The notes under the pieces: model-generated | What the model was told of the DNA's origin: nothing | The model's database searches: none | Seen by the model: the letters and a program-made list of their open reading frames with translations, nothing else | Position numbers and translations under genes: made by a program | In this document: positions 23,963 through 33,544 of the stretch, one piece after another | How positions within the stretch are numbered: the first letter of the stretch is position 1 | How the letters are laid out: every line of letters begins with the position of its first letter | Source: Halorarum halophilum | GTDB taxonomy: Archaea; Halobacteriota; Halobacteria; Halobacteriales; Haloferacaceae | NCBI RefSeq assembly: GCF_013401515.1 | Contig: NZ_CP058529.1 | Span: forward strand, 868,001-932,000 | Direction: 5' to 3' | DNA length: 64,000 nucleotides

Positions 23963-24256
23963 TTACGCCAGCGCTTCCTCGTGTTCGTCGTCCTTGAGGC
24001 GCTCGATGACGTCGTTGATGAGGATGACGTCGCCGACCGCGCGCACCCAGCGGTACGGCAACATCACGCCCTTCCCGGGTTCGATGCGGCCCGAGAACAG
24101 TTCCCCGTTCAACTCGGTGAGCGCCAGACCGGTGACGACCTGGGTGTCGAGATCGAGCCGAACGTCCTCCACCTCGCCGACGAAGACCCCGTTGTTGGAG
24201 TACACCTCGCGCCCGACGAGCGTGGTGATCTCCTGAGGGGAGCCGTCTGCGTCCAT
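23963..24256 (-). CDS. PRC-barrel domain protein
   Basis: The 97-aa protein is a single PRC-barrel (LVGREVYSNNGVFVGEVEDV, then MLPYRWVRAVGDVILIN), a small beta fold seen in RNA-processing and photosynthetic proteins. In archaea short PRC-barrel proteins occur widely, and some associate with cell-division machinery. No catalytic residues. The ATG at 24254-24256 is followed by an acidic lead. Confidence 0.85.
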   Translation of the reverse strand: MDADGSPQEITTLVGREVYSNNGVFVGEVEDVRLDLDTQVVTGLALTELNGELFSGRIEPGKGVMLPYRWVRAVGDVILINDVIERLKDDEHEEALA

Positions 24257-24320
24257 ACCGACGGAAACGGAGTGGCGGGTCTTAAAAGCGTCCCAACGGA
24301 GGACGGGCGTCAGACGCCCG

Positions 24321-26534
24321 TCAACGCGGGGACGTGTCGGGGGCGATCAGCTCGACCGGGTGGGTCGCGGGTCGCGACAGCAGCGCCTCCAGCTGGTCCA
24401 CGCACGATGTCCCGGACGCGAGCACCCGGCGGCCGTCGTCGCCGAACTGCTCGCGCAGCGGCTCGCCCACGTCCATCGACAGCTCGTAGTACTCCGACTT
24501 GTAGCCGAAACTCCCGGCCATCCCGCAGCACTCGGTGTCGGAGGTCGTCACCTCGTATCCCAGCCGCTCCAGCACGGCGACGGTGTGGGCCGCCAGTCCC
24601 AGCGTCCGCTGCTGGCAGTGGGCGTGGTAGTCGACCGGCTCCTGGTCACCCGCGCGGAGTTCGTTCCCGTCGGCACCGTTCTCCAGCATGCCGAACACGT
24701 ACTCCATCACCTCGAAGCTCGACTCCGACAGCCGCTCGTAGTCGTCGGCGGGGAGGAGCTTCTCGTACTCCCGACGGATCGCCGCCAGGTCGCTCGGCTC
24801 GACGACCACGACGTCGCGGCCGCGGTCGAGTTCGGACGACAGCGCGTCGCGGAACCGTTCGGCCTGCCCCCGCGCCGTCTCGACCATCCCCTGCGAGAGC
24901 GGCGCGCGGCCGCTCCCGACCGCCGCGGAGCGCGGTACGACCACCCGGACGCCGAGCGCCTCGAGCGCTCGGACCGCCGCCTTCCCCCGCTCGACGGCGA
25001 CGTGGTTGGTGTACACGTCCGGGTACAGCACCGCCTCGCGCTCTGCGTCCGCGGCGTCGACGCGACTGCCCCTCGTCTCGAACCAGTCGACGAGCGTCTC
25101 CCGCTGGAACTCGGGGAGGTCGCGCTCGCTGGAAACGCCGATCCAGCGCTCCATAGCCCACCGGGCGGGCGCGCTGCCGGCGATCCAGTTCGACAGCGGC
25201 GCCGTCGCACTCCCCCACTTCGCGAGCGTCTCGAAGTTGCCGAACAGCCGCTTCGCCCGGTCGAGACCGGCCGGTTCGTCGTCGGGCGTCAACCCCTCGA
25301 CGAGGAAGTCGAACTCGCCCTCGCCGTCCATGTGGTTCACCCGGTCCCGGACCGCCGTGTTGATCCACGGGATGTCGATCTTCACCGGGCAGGCGGGCAC
25401 GCATCGGGTACAGCCCGTGCAGAGGTCGTTGAACTCGGCGGCGCTCTCCAGCCCTTCGACGCCCGTCTCCCAGCCGGTGGCGATCCCGCCGGTGTACGTC
25501 TCGCCGCCAAACGCGTGGCCCCCGACCGACTGGAAGTTGCCGCACGAGTTCGCGCACGCGCCGCACCTGATGCAGTACAGCGTCTCCTTCAGGTCGGGGT
25601 CCTCGCGCATCGCGCTCCGGCCGTTGTCGACGAGCACGAGGTGGAACTCCCTCCCCTCCGGGTCGTCAGTCACGGCCTCGTTCGGTCTCTCGAAGTCCAC
25701 CGGCGGCGACGTCAGCGGCGGGGTCAGCAGCGAGTAGTACGAGGGGACGTCCTGGCCGGTCGCCGACTTCCCGATGAGTTCCAGGAACGGCTCGAGATCC
25801 TCGACCGCGGGGATCACCTTCTCGATCCCGGTGATGGCGACGTGCGTGTCGGGGACGAGCGCCGACTTCCGGGCGTTGCCCTCGCTCGTCACGAGCGCGA
25901 CGGTGCCCGAGTCCGCAGTTACGAAGTTGGCCCCGGTGATGCCGACGTCCGCCTCCTCGATGTCGACGAGCAACTGGTCGCGCGCGAACTTCGTCAGCTC
26001 CCGGGGCGTCTCCAGCGGCTCCTCGAGGTCGAACTGCTCGTTGAACAGGTCGGCGATGCCCTCGCTGGACTTGTGTAGCGCCGGCCCGATGAGGTGGGAC
26101 GGTGCCTCGTCGGCGACCTGCAACACCCACTCGCCGAGGTCGGTTTCGGTGACGTCGACGCCGGCCTCCTCCAGCGCCTCGTTCAGTTCGAGCTCCTCGG
26201 TCGTCATCGACTTGCTCTTCACGACCGAGTCGCCGCGGTCGGTCACCACCTCGCGGACGTACCGGTTCGCGTCCGCGGCGTCGTCCGCGACGTACAGGTT
26301 GCCGCCGTTCGCCTCGACGCTGTCGCGAAGCTCCTCGATGAGCTCCGGCAGCCGCTCGATCGCGTCCTCCTTAATCGCCCGCGCCTCGTCCTTCAGCGCC
26401 TCGTAGTCGGCGAGATCGGCCGTCGCCTCGTACCGACCCCGGTTGAACAGGCGCGTGTTCTCCGCCACGGTGTCGCCCTCGGTCTCAAGCAGGTGGTGGA
26501 GCTTCTCGGCCTTCTCCCGGCGCGCCTCGCTCAT
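24321..26534 (-). CDS. LutB-like LUD / 4Fe-4S / CCG-domain oxidoreductase subunit
   Basis: The 737-aa protein combines three parts of lactate-utilisation complexes. A LUD domain spans about 60-300. Two ferredoxin-type cluster motifs follow: CIRCGACANSC at 321-331 and CTGCTRCVPACP at 372-383. The C-terminal third is cysteine-rich (CCG-like), with HCQQRTLG and ECCGMAGSFGY. In bacteria LutA (CCG) and LutB (LUD plus Fe-S) are separate; here they appear fused. It probably passes electrons from L-lactate oxidation to the respiratory chain. The start overlaps the end of the lutC-like gene by 4 bp, so the two are coupled. Divergent from the FAD enzyme at 27242. Confidence 0.88.
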   Translation of the reverse strand: MSEARREKAEKLHHLLETEGDTVAENTRLFNRGRYEATADLADYEALKDEARAIKEDAIERLPELIEELRDSVEANGGNLYVADDAADANRYVREVVTDRGDSVVKSKSMTTEELELNEALEEAGVDVTETDLGEWVLQVADEAPSHLIGPALHKSSEGIADLFNEQFDLEEPLETPRELTKFARDQLLVDIEEADVGITGANFVTADSGTVALVTSEGNARKSALVPDTHVAITGIEKVIPAVEDLEPFLELIGKSATGQDVPSYYSLLTPPLTSPPVDFERPNEAVTDDPEGREFHLVLVDNGRSAMREDPDLKETLYCIRCGACANSCGNFQSVGGHAFGGETYTGGIATGWETGVEGLESAAEFNDLCTGCTRCVPACPVKIDIPWINTAVRDRVNHMDGEGEFDFLVEGLTPDDEPAGLDRAKRLFGNFETLAKWGSATAPLSNWIAGSAPARWAMERWIGVSSERDLPEFQRETLVDWFETRGSRVDAADAEREAVLYPDVYTNHVAVERGKAAVRALEALGVRVVVPRSAAVGSGRAPLSQGMVETARGQAERFRDALSSELDRGRDVVVVEPSDLAAIRREYEKLLPADDYERLSESSFEVMEYVFGMLENGADGNELRAGDQEPVDYHAHCQQRTLGLAAHTVAVLERLGYEVTTSDTECCGMAGSFGYKSEYYELSMDVGEPLREQFGDDGRRVLASGTSCVDQLEALLSRPATHPVELIAPDTSPR

Positions 26535-27118
26535 CGGTCGGCCTCCGCGTCCGTGCCCCCGGCGTCGACCGTTGTGGGGTCGGCTGCGTCGGCGACGTTA
26601 GAATCGCTCCCCGCTTCGTCGCCGTACTCCTCGCCGACGAGGACGACGTCGACGGCCTCCGGGCCGTGTGCCCCGAGCACCAGTTCGCCCATGTCGGCGG
26701 TCGCGCTCGGGCCGGTCGCGAGGATGGCGCTCCCCCCGTCCCGCAGGCGTGGGCCGAGGGTGCCGAGCGCGTCGCCGATGCTCGGGACGACGTCCTCTGT
26801 TCGGAGGAGCGCGACGTGGCGCTCGGGGAACAGCGACGCGGCCTCGCTGGCCGCCGCATCCTGCTCGAGCACGAGGGTGCCGTAGTCGGCGATGCCGAGG
26901 CTGGCGACGGTGACGCCGGTCCGCGCGGCGTCGAGGTCGGCCGGAGACGGGTCGGTCTCGACCGACGACGGGAGGTCGAACCCGGGGGCGACGCCGACCG
27001 CGGGGGGTTCGACGAGGGCGTCGAGCGTCGGGCCGACGTCCGCCGGTGTCACCTCGTGGACGGTCGCGTGGTGTCGCTCGGCGCTCGCGCGGAACGCCGA
27101 TAGCGCGTTCGTTGTCAT
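26531..27118 (-). CDS. LutC-like LUD domain protein
   Basis: From the ATG at 27116-27118 this gives 195 aa with a LUD domain (VASLGIADYGTLVLEQDA, FPERHVALLRTEDVVPS, then GPSATADMGELVLGAHGPE). These are the hallmark segments of LutC/YkgG, a subunit of the iron-sulfur L-lactate oxidation complex. It is the first gene of a two-gene operon; its stop overlaps the start of the lutB-like gene by 4 bp. The acidic C-terminal 40 residues are a halophilic extension. The frame stays open far upstream, antisense to the divergent gene, but that part is not coding. Confidence 0.85.
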   Translation of the reverse strand: MTTNALSAFRASAERHHATVHEVTPADVGPTLDALVEPPAVGVAPGFDLPSSVETDPSPADLDAARTGVTVASLGIADYGTLVLEQDAAASEAASLFPERHVALLRTEDVVPSIGDALGTLGPRLRDGGSAILATGPSATADMGELVLGAHGPEAVDVVLVGEEYGDEAGSDSNVADAADPTTVDAGGTDAEADR

Positions 27119-27241
27119 GTCTACAGCTATCGACCCGCGGCGTTTGTGTGTTGCGCTACCATGGGTCGTTCGCCGGCGACTCCCCCGCCGGCTCTCGCCG
27201 CGTCCACCGCGCTTATGCGACTCCACCACCGAGCCACCCGC

Positions 27242-30200
27242 ATGAGTTCCGACGTGCCGACGCCGGGCGGCGATCCCGAACTGTCCGGCGCGGACTACGA
27301 CTTCGTCTCCGACGACGTCGCCCGACCGGACCTGGTGGACGCGCTGGAGGAGCGCGTGGACGGCGACGTGCGCTTCGACAGCTACTCGCGCCAGATGTAC
27401 GCCACGGACGCGTCGGCGTACGAGGTGACGCCCATCGGGGTCGTCATGCCGAAGTCGACCGCAGACGTCGCCGCGGCGATGGCCTACTGCGCCAACGAGG
27501 GGATCCCGGTACTGCCGCGCGGCGGCGGCACGTCGCTCGCCGGTCAGAGCGTGAACGAGGCGGTCGTCCTCGACTTCTCGCGCTACATGGATGGGATCCG
27601 CGGGATCGACCCCGACGCCGAGCGTGCGACCGTCCAGGCCGGGTGCATCCTGGGGGACCTGAACGAGCTGCTCGCGCCGCACGGCCTGAAGTTCGCGCCC
27701 GACCCGGCCTGGCGCGACAAGTCCGCGATCGGCGGCGCCGTCGGCAACAACTCCACGGGCGCCCACTCGCTGAAGTACGGCAAGACGGACGCCTACGTCG
27801 AGGAGTGCGAGGTCGTGCTGGCGGACGGGAGCGTCGAGACGTTCGGGGAGATCGAGGTCGACGCGCTACGCGAGGAGGGCGACCCGGAGGGGAGCGTCCG
27901 CGACCGAATCTACGCCGAGGTCGCGCGAATCGTCGACGAGGAGGGCGACGCGGTCGCCGAGGCGTTCCCGGACATGAAGCGGAACGTCTCGGGGTACAAC
28001 CTCGATATGCTCGTCGAGGAAGCCCGCGGTGAGCGGGGCGAGGAGGGCGTCGTCAACCTCGGCCGCCTCATGGCCGGCAGCGAGGGGACGCTCGCCATCG
28101 TCACTGAGGTCGAGGTGTCGCTGGTCGAGGTGCCCGAGACGAAGGCGGTCGCGCTGCTCACCTACGACTCGCTCGCCGACGCGATGGAGGACGTGGCCCC
28201 CGTGCTAGAACACGACCCGGCGGCGGTCGAGGTGATGGACGACGTGCTGCTGGGGTTGGCCCGCGAGACGACCGAGTTCGGCCCGGTCGTCGACCTGCTG
28301 CCCGATGGCACGGACTCGCTGCTCCTCGTTGAGTTCTACGCGGAGGACGACGACGAGGGCCGGCGGAAGGTGGCCGACCTCGTCGCCGACCGCTCGCCCA
28401 ACACCGAGACTGAAGCGGAACCGACGAGCGACCGCGTCGAGACCGGGGCGCCGGTTCGCGCGCGGGCTGCCATGGAGGCCCACGACGCCGAGCGGCGGGC
28501 GACGTTCTGGAAGATGCGCAAGGCGGGGCTCCCGATCCTCCTCGGACGCACCTCCGACGCGAAGCACATCTCGTTCATCGAGGACTGCGCGGTCCCGCCC
28601 GAGCACCTCCCGGAGTACGTCGCGGCGTTCGGGGAGATCCTCGCGGACAACGACACGTTCGCGACCTTCTACGCGCACGCCGGTCCAGGCGTGCTCCACG
28701 TCCGGCCGCTCGTCAACACGAAGGACGTCGACGGGGTCTCCGCGATGCGCGACATCGCCGACCGCGCGACCGACCTCGTCGCCGAGTACGGCGGGTCGGT
28801 CTCGGGCGAGCACGGCGACGGCCGCGCGCGGACCCAGTGGAACCGGAAGCTGTACGGCGACGACGTCTGGAACACGTTCCGGTCGCTCAAGACCGCGTTC
28901 GACCCGGACTGGCTGCTCAACCCCGGCAACGTCTGCGGCGACCACGACCTCACCAAGAACCTCCGGTTCGATCCCGACTATGACTTCGACGAGGGGTTCG
29001 ATCCGAAGCTGAACTGGCAGAACGAGAACGGCTTCGAGGGCATGGCGGAGCTGTGTCACGGCTGCGGCGGCTGTCGCGGGAAGCAGTCCACCACCGGCGG
29101 GGTGATGTGCCCGACGTACCGCGCCGCCAACGAGGAAATCCAGTCCACGCGCGGCCGCGCGAACCTCCTCCGGCAGGCCTTCTCGGGCGACCTGCCGGGC
29201 GACCCGTTCACCGACGAGTTCCGCGAGGAGGTGCTGGACATGTGCGTCGGCTGCAAGGGCTGCAAGGTCGACTGTCCCAGCGGGGTGGACATGGCGAAGC
29301 TCAAGGCCGAGGTCGTCCACGAGCACCACCAGCGCGAGGGGGCAAGCCTCCGCGAGCGCATGTTCGCCGAGGTGAACACCCTCAGCAAACTCGGCTCCGC
29401 GCTCGCGCCGCTCTCGAACTGGGCGACCAGCCTGCCCGGTGCGGGCCTCGTGGCCGAGCAGGCGCTCGGCATCGCCCGCGAGCGCGACCTCCCGGCGTTC
29501 CACCGCGAGACGCTCCGCGACTGGTTCGAGGACCGCGGCGGGCCGGCCATCCCCGAAGCCGACGCGACCCGCGTCGCCGTGCTGGTGCCCGACACGTACA
29601 CTAACTACAACCACCCCGACGCCGGCAGGGCGGCCGTCCTCGCGCTGGAGGCGGCCGGCGTCCGCGTGGAACTCGCCGACGTCGAGGACACCGGCCGGCC
29701 GGCGCACTCGCTCGGTTTCATCGACCGCGCGCGCGAGCACCTCGACGAGGCCGTGGCCGACCTGGCCCCGCGGGTCCGGGACGGGCGCGACGTCGTCCTC
29801 GTGGAGCCATCCGAGGCAGTGATGCTCCAGTCCGACCTGCTCGACTTCCGAGGCGAGGTGCACGACGACCCGGACCCGACGAGCGACGAGACGGTCGCCC
29901 CCGACGAGGACGCGGGACTGGTCGCCGCCAACAGCTACGGCGTGATGGAGTACGTCGACACGTTCCGGCTCGACGAGGCGATGCCGTTCCGCGACGGTGA
30001 GGGCGAGTCGCTCACCTACCACGGCCACTGCCACCAGAAGGCGACGAAGAAGGACCACCACGCGGTCGGCGTGCTCCGCCGGGCGGGCTACGACGTGGAC
30101 CCGCTCGACTCCACCTGCTGTGGCATGGCCGGGAGCTTCGGCTACGAGGCGGAGCACTACTCGATGAGCAAGGCGGTCGCGAGCATCCTCTACGAGCAGG

Positions 30201-30340
30201 TCGACGCGAGCCGCGGCGAGGTGGTCGTCGCCCCGGGCGCGTCCTGCCGATCCCAGCTCGAGGACCGCGAGGGCGCCGACGAGCCGCCCCACCCGGTCGA
30301 GAAGCTCGCCGACACGCTCGCGAACCCCCGGTCGGTGTGA
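27242..30340 (+). CDS. FAD-linked D-2-hydroxyacid (D-lactate/glycolate) dehydrogenase fused to Fe-S and CCG domains
   Basis: This 1,032-aa enzyme contains an N-terminal FAD_binding_4 domain (about 40-250; LPRGGGTSLAGQSVNEAV). A FAD-oxidase C domain follows (about 260-570; SVSGEHGDGRART). Two Fe-S cluster motifs (CHGCGGCR near 603, CVGCKGCKVDC near 666) and a C-terminal CCG region (CHQKATKKDHH near 929, TCCGMAGSFGYE near 957) complete it. This is GlcD plus GlcF fused, as in Dld-type D-lactate dehydrogenases. It should oxidise D-lactate or glycolate and feed electrons to quinone. ATG 27242 is chosen because upstream codons show no conservation. Divergent from lutC-lutB, implying one locus for both lactate stereoisomers (inference). 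Confidence 0.9.
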   Translation: MSSDVPTPGGDPELSGADYDFVSDDVARPDLVDALEERVDGDVRFDSYSRQMYATDASAYEVTPIGVVMPKSTADVAAAMAYCANEGIPVLPRGGGTSLAGQSVNEAVVLDFSRYMDGIRGIDPDAERATVQAGCILGDLNELLAPHGLKFAPDPAWRDKSAIGGAVGNNSTGAHSLKYGKTDAYVEECEVVLADGSVETFGEIEVDALREEGDPEGSVRDRIYAEVARIVDEEGDAVAEAFPDMKRNVSGYNLDMLVEEARGERGEEGVVNLGRLMAGSEGTLAIVTEVEVSLVEVPETKAVALLTYDSLADAMEDVAPVLEHDPAAVEVMDDVLLGLARETTEFGPVVDLLPDGTDSLLLVEFYAEDDDEGRRKVADLVADRSPNTETEAEPTSDRVETGAPVRARAAMEAHDAERRATFWKMRKAGLPILLGRTSDAKHISFIEDCAVPPEHLPEYVAAFGEILADNDTFATFYAHAGPGVLHVRPLVNTKDVDGVSAMRDIADRATDLVAEYGGSVSGEHGDGRARTQWNRKLYGDDVWNTFRSLKTAFDPDWLLNPGNVCGDHDLTKNLRFDPDYDFDEGFDPKLNWQNENGFEGMAELCHGCGGCRGKQSTTGGVMCPTYRAANEEIQSTRGRANLLRQAFSGDLPGDPFTDEFREEVLDMCVGCKGCKVDCPSGVDMAKLKAEVVHEHHQREGASLRERMFAEVNTLSKLGSALAPLSNWATSLPGAGLVAEQALGIARERDLPAFHRETLRDWFEDRGGPAIPEADATRVAVLVPDTYTNYNHPDAGRAAVLALEAAGVRVELADVEDTGRPAHSLGFIDRAREHLDEAVADLAPRVRDGRDVVLVEPSEAVMLQSDLLDFRGEVHDDPDPTSDETVAPDEDAGLVAANSYGVMEYVDTFRLDEAMPFRDGEGESLTYHGHCHQKATKKDHHAVGVLRRAGYDVDPLDSTCCGMAGSFGYEAEHYSMSKAVASILYEQVDASRGEVVVAPGASCRSQLEDREGADEPPHPVEKLADTLANPRSV

Positions 30341-30427
30341 CCGGCGGGCTCCACCCGTCACATTCCGTCGGTTACTCGTCACTCCCCCCGTTCGTCAGGT
30401 ACTGCCGCGTCGGGATAGCACCCGCCT

Positions 30428-31552
30428 TCAGAGCCCGTCGAGCACCGAGCCGAGCGCATCCAGCGCCTCCGCGGAGTCGTCCGGACCGTTCCCGAGGGCG
30501 ACCCGGAACCAGTCGCGCTCGCCGAAGAACCGGCCGGGAACGACCAGCACGTCGTCCTCCCAGGCCGCCTCCGCGACGGCGTCGCCGTCGGCAGACTCGT
30601 GGGACAGGAAGGCGAACGGGCAGCCCTCGGCGACGGGACCGATCAGGTCCGACCTGGCATCGGCGAAGTCGGCGAGTAGCTCGTGGTTCGCGGCGCAGTG
30701 GTCCCGCGCCTCGGCCACGAGTTCGTCGCGGTTGGCGAAGAATCGCCGGGCGAGCGCCACGCTCGGGCCCGCGAGCGCGGGGACGTGGTGTCTCACCTGC
30801 TCGGCCCGGCGGGCGAACCGCTCGGGCGCGATCAGCCAGCCGACCCGCAGGCCGGAGAGCCCGTGGAACTTGGTGAGCGACCCGACGGAGACGACGCCGC
30901 GGAGGCCGGCCCCCGTCGGCCCGCCGAAGCCGGCGTCGCCGTCAGCCTCGGCGACGTACGGGGCGTACACCTCGTCGACGATGAGGTAGCCCTCGTTCTC
31001 CCGCGTCACCTTCGCGAGACGCTTCAGTTCGCGACGGGTCGTGAGCGCCCCGGTCGGATTGTGCCGGTTCGTGATCGTCAGGTGCGTGAACTGCCGTTCG
31101 AGCGCGGGCTCGTGGATGGCTGCCTCCACGCGCGCCCTGTCGATGGACGCCTCGGGGAGCGGTCGCCTGAACCGGTCGGCCCGCATCCCGAGCGCGCGCG
31201 GCGTCTCCACGAGCGGTCCGTACCCCGGAACCTCCACCAGCGCGCGCGGCGTCGGGTCGGCGGCGTTACCGCGCTCGACCGCGAGGGCGTGTGCGGTCGC
31301 CGCCGCGAGGAAGTTGGCGTGGGTCGCGCCGGCCGCGAGCACGACCGAGGAGGGGTCCACGTCGTACTCCGCGGCGACGAACTCCACGAGCGGGGTCCCG
31401 TCGTCGGAGACGGGGAGGTCGGCGAGCCTCGGGGGCACGGCGTCGGAAACGGAGTTCGGCTGATCGCGGCGGAGGTCGCTCGAGGTGAGGTCGTGGCGGG
31501 CGGCCGACGGGCGGCCGTCGATCCACTCGAGGTACGGCAGCGGTGGGAACAT
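30428..31552 (-). CDS. Class I/II PLP-dependent aminotransferase
   Basis: The 374-aa protein shows the fold type I aminotransferase features: TNRHNPTGALTTR (the conserved NPTG loop), YLIVDEVYAPYV (PLP-contacting Asp and Tyr) and the Schiff-base lysine in SVGSLTKFHGLSGLRVGW. The C-terminal RVALGN contains the carboxylate-binding Arg. It likely transaminates an amino acid with 2-oxoglutarate; specificity is not evident. Convergent with the FAD dehydrogenase gene. Confidence 0.88.
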   Translation of the reverse strand: MFPPLPYLEWIDGRPSAARHDLTSSDLRRDQPNSVSDAVPPRLADLPVSDDGTPLVEFVAAEYDVDPSSVVLAAGATHANFLAAATAHALAVERGNAADPTPRALVEVPGYGPLVETPRALGMRADRFRRPLPEASIDRARVEAAIHEPALERQFTHLTITNRHNPTGALTTRRELKRLAKVTRENEGYLIVDEVYAPYVAEADGDAGFGGPTGAGLRGVVSVGSLTKFHGLSGLRVGWLIAPERFARRAEQVRHHVPALAGPSVALARRFFANRDELVAEARDHCAANHELLADFADARSDLIGPVAEGCPFAFLSHESADGDAVAEAAWEDDVLVVPGRFFGERDWFRVALGNGPDDSAEALDALGSVLDGL

Positions 31553-31631
31553 ACCACCGCTTCGGCGTCCCGGCCATTAGTTCATCCGTCCCGCTTCGGA
31601 CACGGCCGGCGTGTCCGGGTCGACGCCGGCG

Positions 31632-32048
31632 TTACAGAGACGAGTACGCGTCCCGGACCGCCGAACGGACGGCGTCGACGCCATTGTAGGCGGCCAGGTG
31701 CGAGCGGCAGCCGCAGTCGGACGCGCCGAACCCCTCGACGGGCCCGTCCGCGAGCGCGTCTGCGACGCGGCACTCGACGTCGCGACCGACCGCCCGGACG
31801 ACGTCGACGAGCGCGACCCCGTCGTGGCCGGCGAGGTAGTCGACGTGCCAGTGGCGGACGTCGTGGTCGCCGGCCGCGACGCGGCGGTGACGGTCAATCC
31901 GCGAGAACCCGCCCGGACCGAGCGCACTGCCCGTGTAGGCGTACCCGCCATCCGGGAACCGCCGCGTCCCGAGGGCGCCGACGGTGACCGTGATCGGTTC
32001 GGGAACGGAGAGGACGAGCGTGTACGTGCCGCCGACCGCGTCGCTCAT
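31632..32048 (-). CDS. DUF123 (GIY-YIG-like) protein
   Basis: The 138-aa protein matches DUF123: GGYAYTGSALGPGGFSRIDRH, then RHWHVDYLAGH and the Cys motif SDCGCRSHL. This family is often linked to endonuclease III and is distantly related to GIY-YIG nucleases. Its ATG overlaps the stop of the preceding 71-aa gene by one base (TGATG), showing translational coupling. A DNA-repair accessory role fits the nearby ogt but is unproven. Confidence 0.82.
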   Translation of the reverse strand: MSDAVGGTYTLVLSVPEPITVTVGALGTRRFPDGGYAYTGSALGPGGFSRIDRHRRVAAGDHDVRHWHVDYLAGHDGVALVDVVRAVGRDVECRVADALADGPVEGFGASDCGCRSHLAAYNGVDAVRSAVRDAYSSL

Positions 32049-32263
32049 CAGTCGTGTCGCGTCGCGTTGCCGGGCGGTTCGTCGTGTGCGGCCATGTGCT
32101 CTAGCATCACCAGGGAGGCGCACACCTGTTTCCAGCAGTCCGACTGCGGGAGCGCGGTGCAGAGCAGCGCGAACTTCGCGGCCACGTCCGCGTCGAAGAG
32201 CCGGCGAGCGCGCGAGTGGTCCGGGTTCCCCTCGCGGACGACGAGTTCGACGGTGTCGCTCAC
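32048..32263 (-). CDS. Small conserved-type haloarchaeal protein (GTG start)
   Basis: This 71-aa frame starts with GTG at 32261-32263 and overlaps the DUF123 gene start by one base. It is a compact helical protein (RARRLFDADVAAKFALLCTA, then DCWKQVCASLVMLEHMAAHD) with two Cys, no signal peptide and no recognised domain. The tight coupling to the next gene is the main argument that it is translated. Confidence 0.65.
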   Translation of the reverse strand: MSDTVELVVREGNPDHSRARRLFDADVAAKFALLCTALPQSDCWKQVCASLVMLEHMAAHDEPPGNATRHD

Positions 32264-32313
32264 GGCCGGGGATGTGGCTCCGGCGACTAAAAGGGCGCGT
32301 GCCGTCCAGGCGA

Positions 32314-32727
32314 CTACGCCCCGTCCGCCGGCAGGGCGCCCTCGTGTTCCAGCAGGGCGCGCTTCTGGTCCAGTCCGCCGTCCCCGGAGAACCCCGTGAG
32401 CCCGTCGGCACCGACGACGCGGTGACACGGCACCACGAGCGGGACGGGGTTGCGCCCGCAGCCCCCGCCGACGGCGATCGGGCTGGTCCCGAGGTCCGCC
32501 GCGAGATCGCCGTACGTCCGGGTCTCGCCGTAGGGGATGGCCGCGATCGCCCGCATCACCTCGCCCGTGAAGGAGTCGGGGTAGGCCACGGCCGCATCGA
32601 ACGACGTGCGCTCGCCCGCGGCGTAGTCGGCCGCCTGGTCGCGGACCTCGTCCGGCGAGGCGTCGAGGAACGCGCCGTCGATGGTGAGGGAGCCGCCGGG
32701 AACGTCCACGCTGAACGGTTCGTCCAT
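32314..32727 (-). CDS. ogt: Methylated-DNA-protein-cysteine methyltransferase
   Basis: This suicide repair protein removes alkyl groups from O6-alkylguanine and O4-alkylthymine in DNA. The 137-aa protein has the active-site motif PCHRVV with the acceptor Cys at residue 101. Before it come the helix-turn-helix GETRTYGDLAADLGTSPIAV and the Arg/Asn-containing CGRNP. After it, GFSGDGGLDQKRALLEHEG is the usual C-terminus. A slightly short N-terminal domain is common in archaeal forms. It lies close to the DUF123 pair and the MrfA-like helicase, a loose DNA-repair neighbourhood. Confidence 0.92.
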   Translation of the reverse strand: MDEPFSVDVPGGSLTIDGAFLDASPDEVRDQAADYAAGERTSFDAAVAYPDSFTGEVMRAIAAIPYGETRTYGDLAADLGTSPIAVGGGCGRNPVPLVVPCHRVVGADGLTGFSGDGGLDQKRALLEHEGALPADGA

Positions 32728-32824
32728 GAGAGAGCGGGAGCGCCCGGAGCGCATAACGCCGCGGGTCGGGGCGGAAGTGAACCGACGCCACGGTTTTCCC
32801 GGTGGGCACGAACCTCCACGCGTG

Positions 32825-33544
32825 ATGGGGTCCCACGAGACGCTCGAGACGCTCCCCGACGGGGAACTGGCGGCGTTCCTCGACCGCCTCGGGGCCGCCT
32901 GGCTCGACTGGGACGCGTCGGTCGCCCCGCCGACGCCGGAGGGGACCGTCGAACTCGCGCTCCGCCGCGACGGCGAGGAGGCGATCGTCCGGGTACATCG
33001 GGGCGACGTGGACGAACGCCCCGTCGAGGAGGCGGCGGCGCTCGCCCGTGAGCGCGCGCTCTCGTTCGTCGTCCTCGCCTGCACCGGCGAGCCGACCGAG
33101 GATGCGCGGGATGCGGCCCGGGAGAACGGCGTGGAGCTGTACGACGGGGATGAACTGGTCTCGCTCGCCAGGGAGTCCGGCGTGCGCCTGCCGGGCGACG
33201 TCGGCGACCTGACGGCCTTCCTCGAGGAGCGGGTCGGTGGCTACCCGCCGGGGCTGGCGGACAGGGCGGCCGAGGTCGTGCGCGTCGTCGACGACCTGGC
33301 CGACTTCGACCGACAGGCGGGGTACGGCGACGCGAGCGCGACGCTCGACCTCTCGCTCGGCGGCCGGCGCGTGGCGCGCATCCGGTTCGGGGCGACGAGC
33401 GTGCTAGTGTACGCTGCCGACGGCGACGACCTGGAGACGGTCGCTACCCTGGCGGCACACCGGGAGCGTCAGCCGTCGGTGGCGGAACTAGGGGTCGTCG
33501 AAGCGGTCGAGGAGGCGATCGAGCGAGCGGTCGGGGAGCAGTAG
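32825..33544 (+). CDS. Mrr-like restriction endonuclease-fold protein (possibly inactive)
   Basis: From the ATG at 32825 this is 239 aa. The region from about 45 to 115 resembles the Mrr catalytic fold: VELALRRDGEEAIVRVHRGD, then FVVLACTGEPTEDARDAARE, then VELYDGDELVSLARE. However, the usual QxK catalytic strand is not clear (IVRVHRG), so nuclease activity is doubtful. The C-terminal half contains a second beta domain. It precedes the MrfA-like helicase gene by 219 bp in the same direction. DNA binding in repair or defence is an inference. Confidence 0.6.
   Translation: MGSHETLETLPDGELAAFLDRLGAAWLDWDASVAPPTPEGTVELALRRDGEEAIVRVHRGDVDERPVEEAAALARERALSFVVLACTGEPTEDARDAARENGVELYDGDELVSLARESGVRLPGDVGDLTAFLEERVGGYPPGLADRAAEVVRVVDDLADFDRQAGYGDASATLDLSLGGRRVARIRFGATSVLVYAADGDDLETVATLAAHRERQPSVAELGVVEAVEEAIERAVGEQ

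Noticed and set aside
28205-30382. 725-codon open frame antisense to the FAD/Fe-S dehydrogenase
   Set aside because: Shadow of a conserved enzyme with Fe-S motifs on the plus strand.
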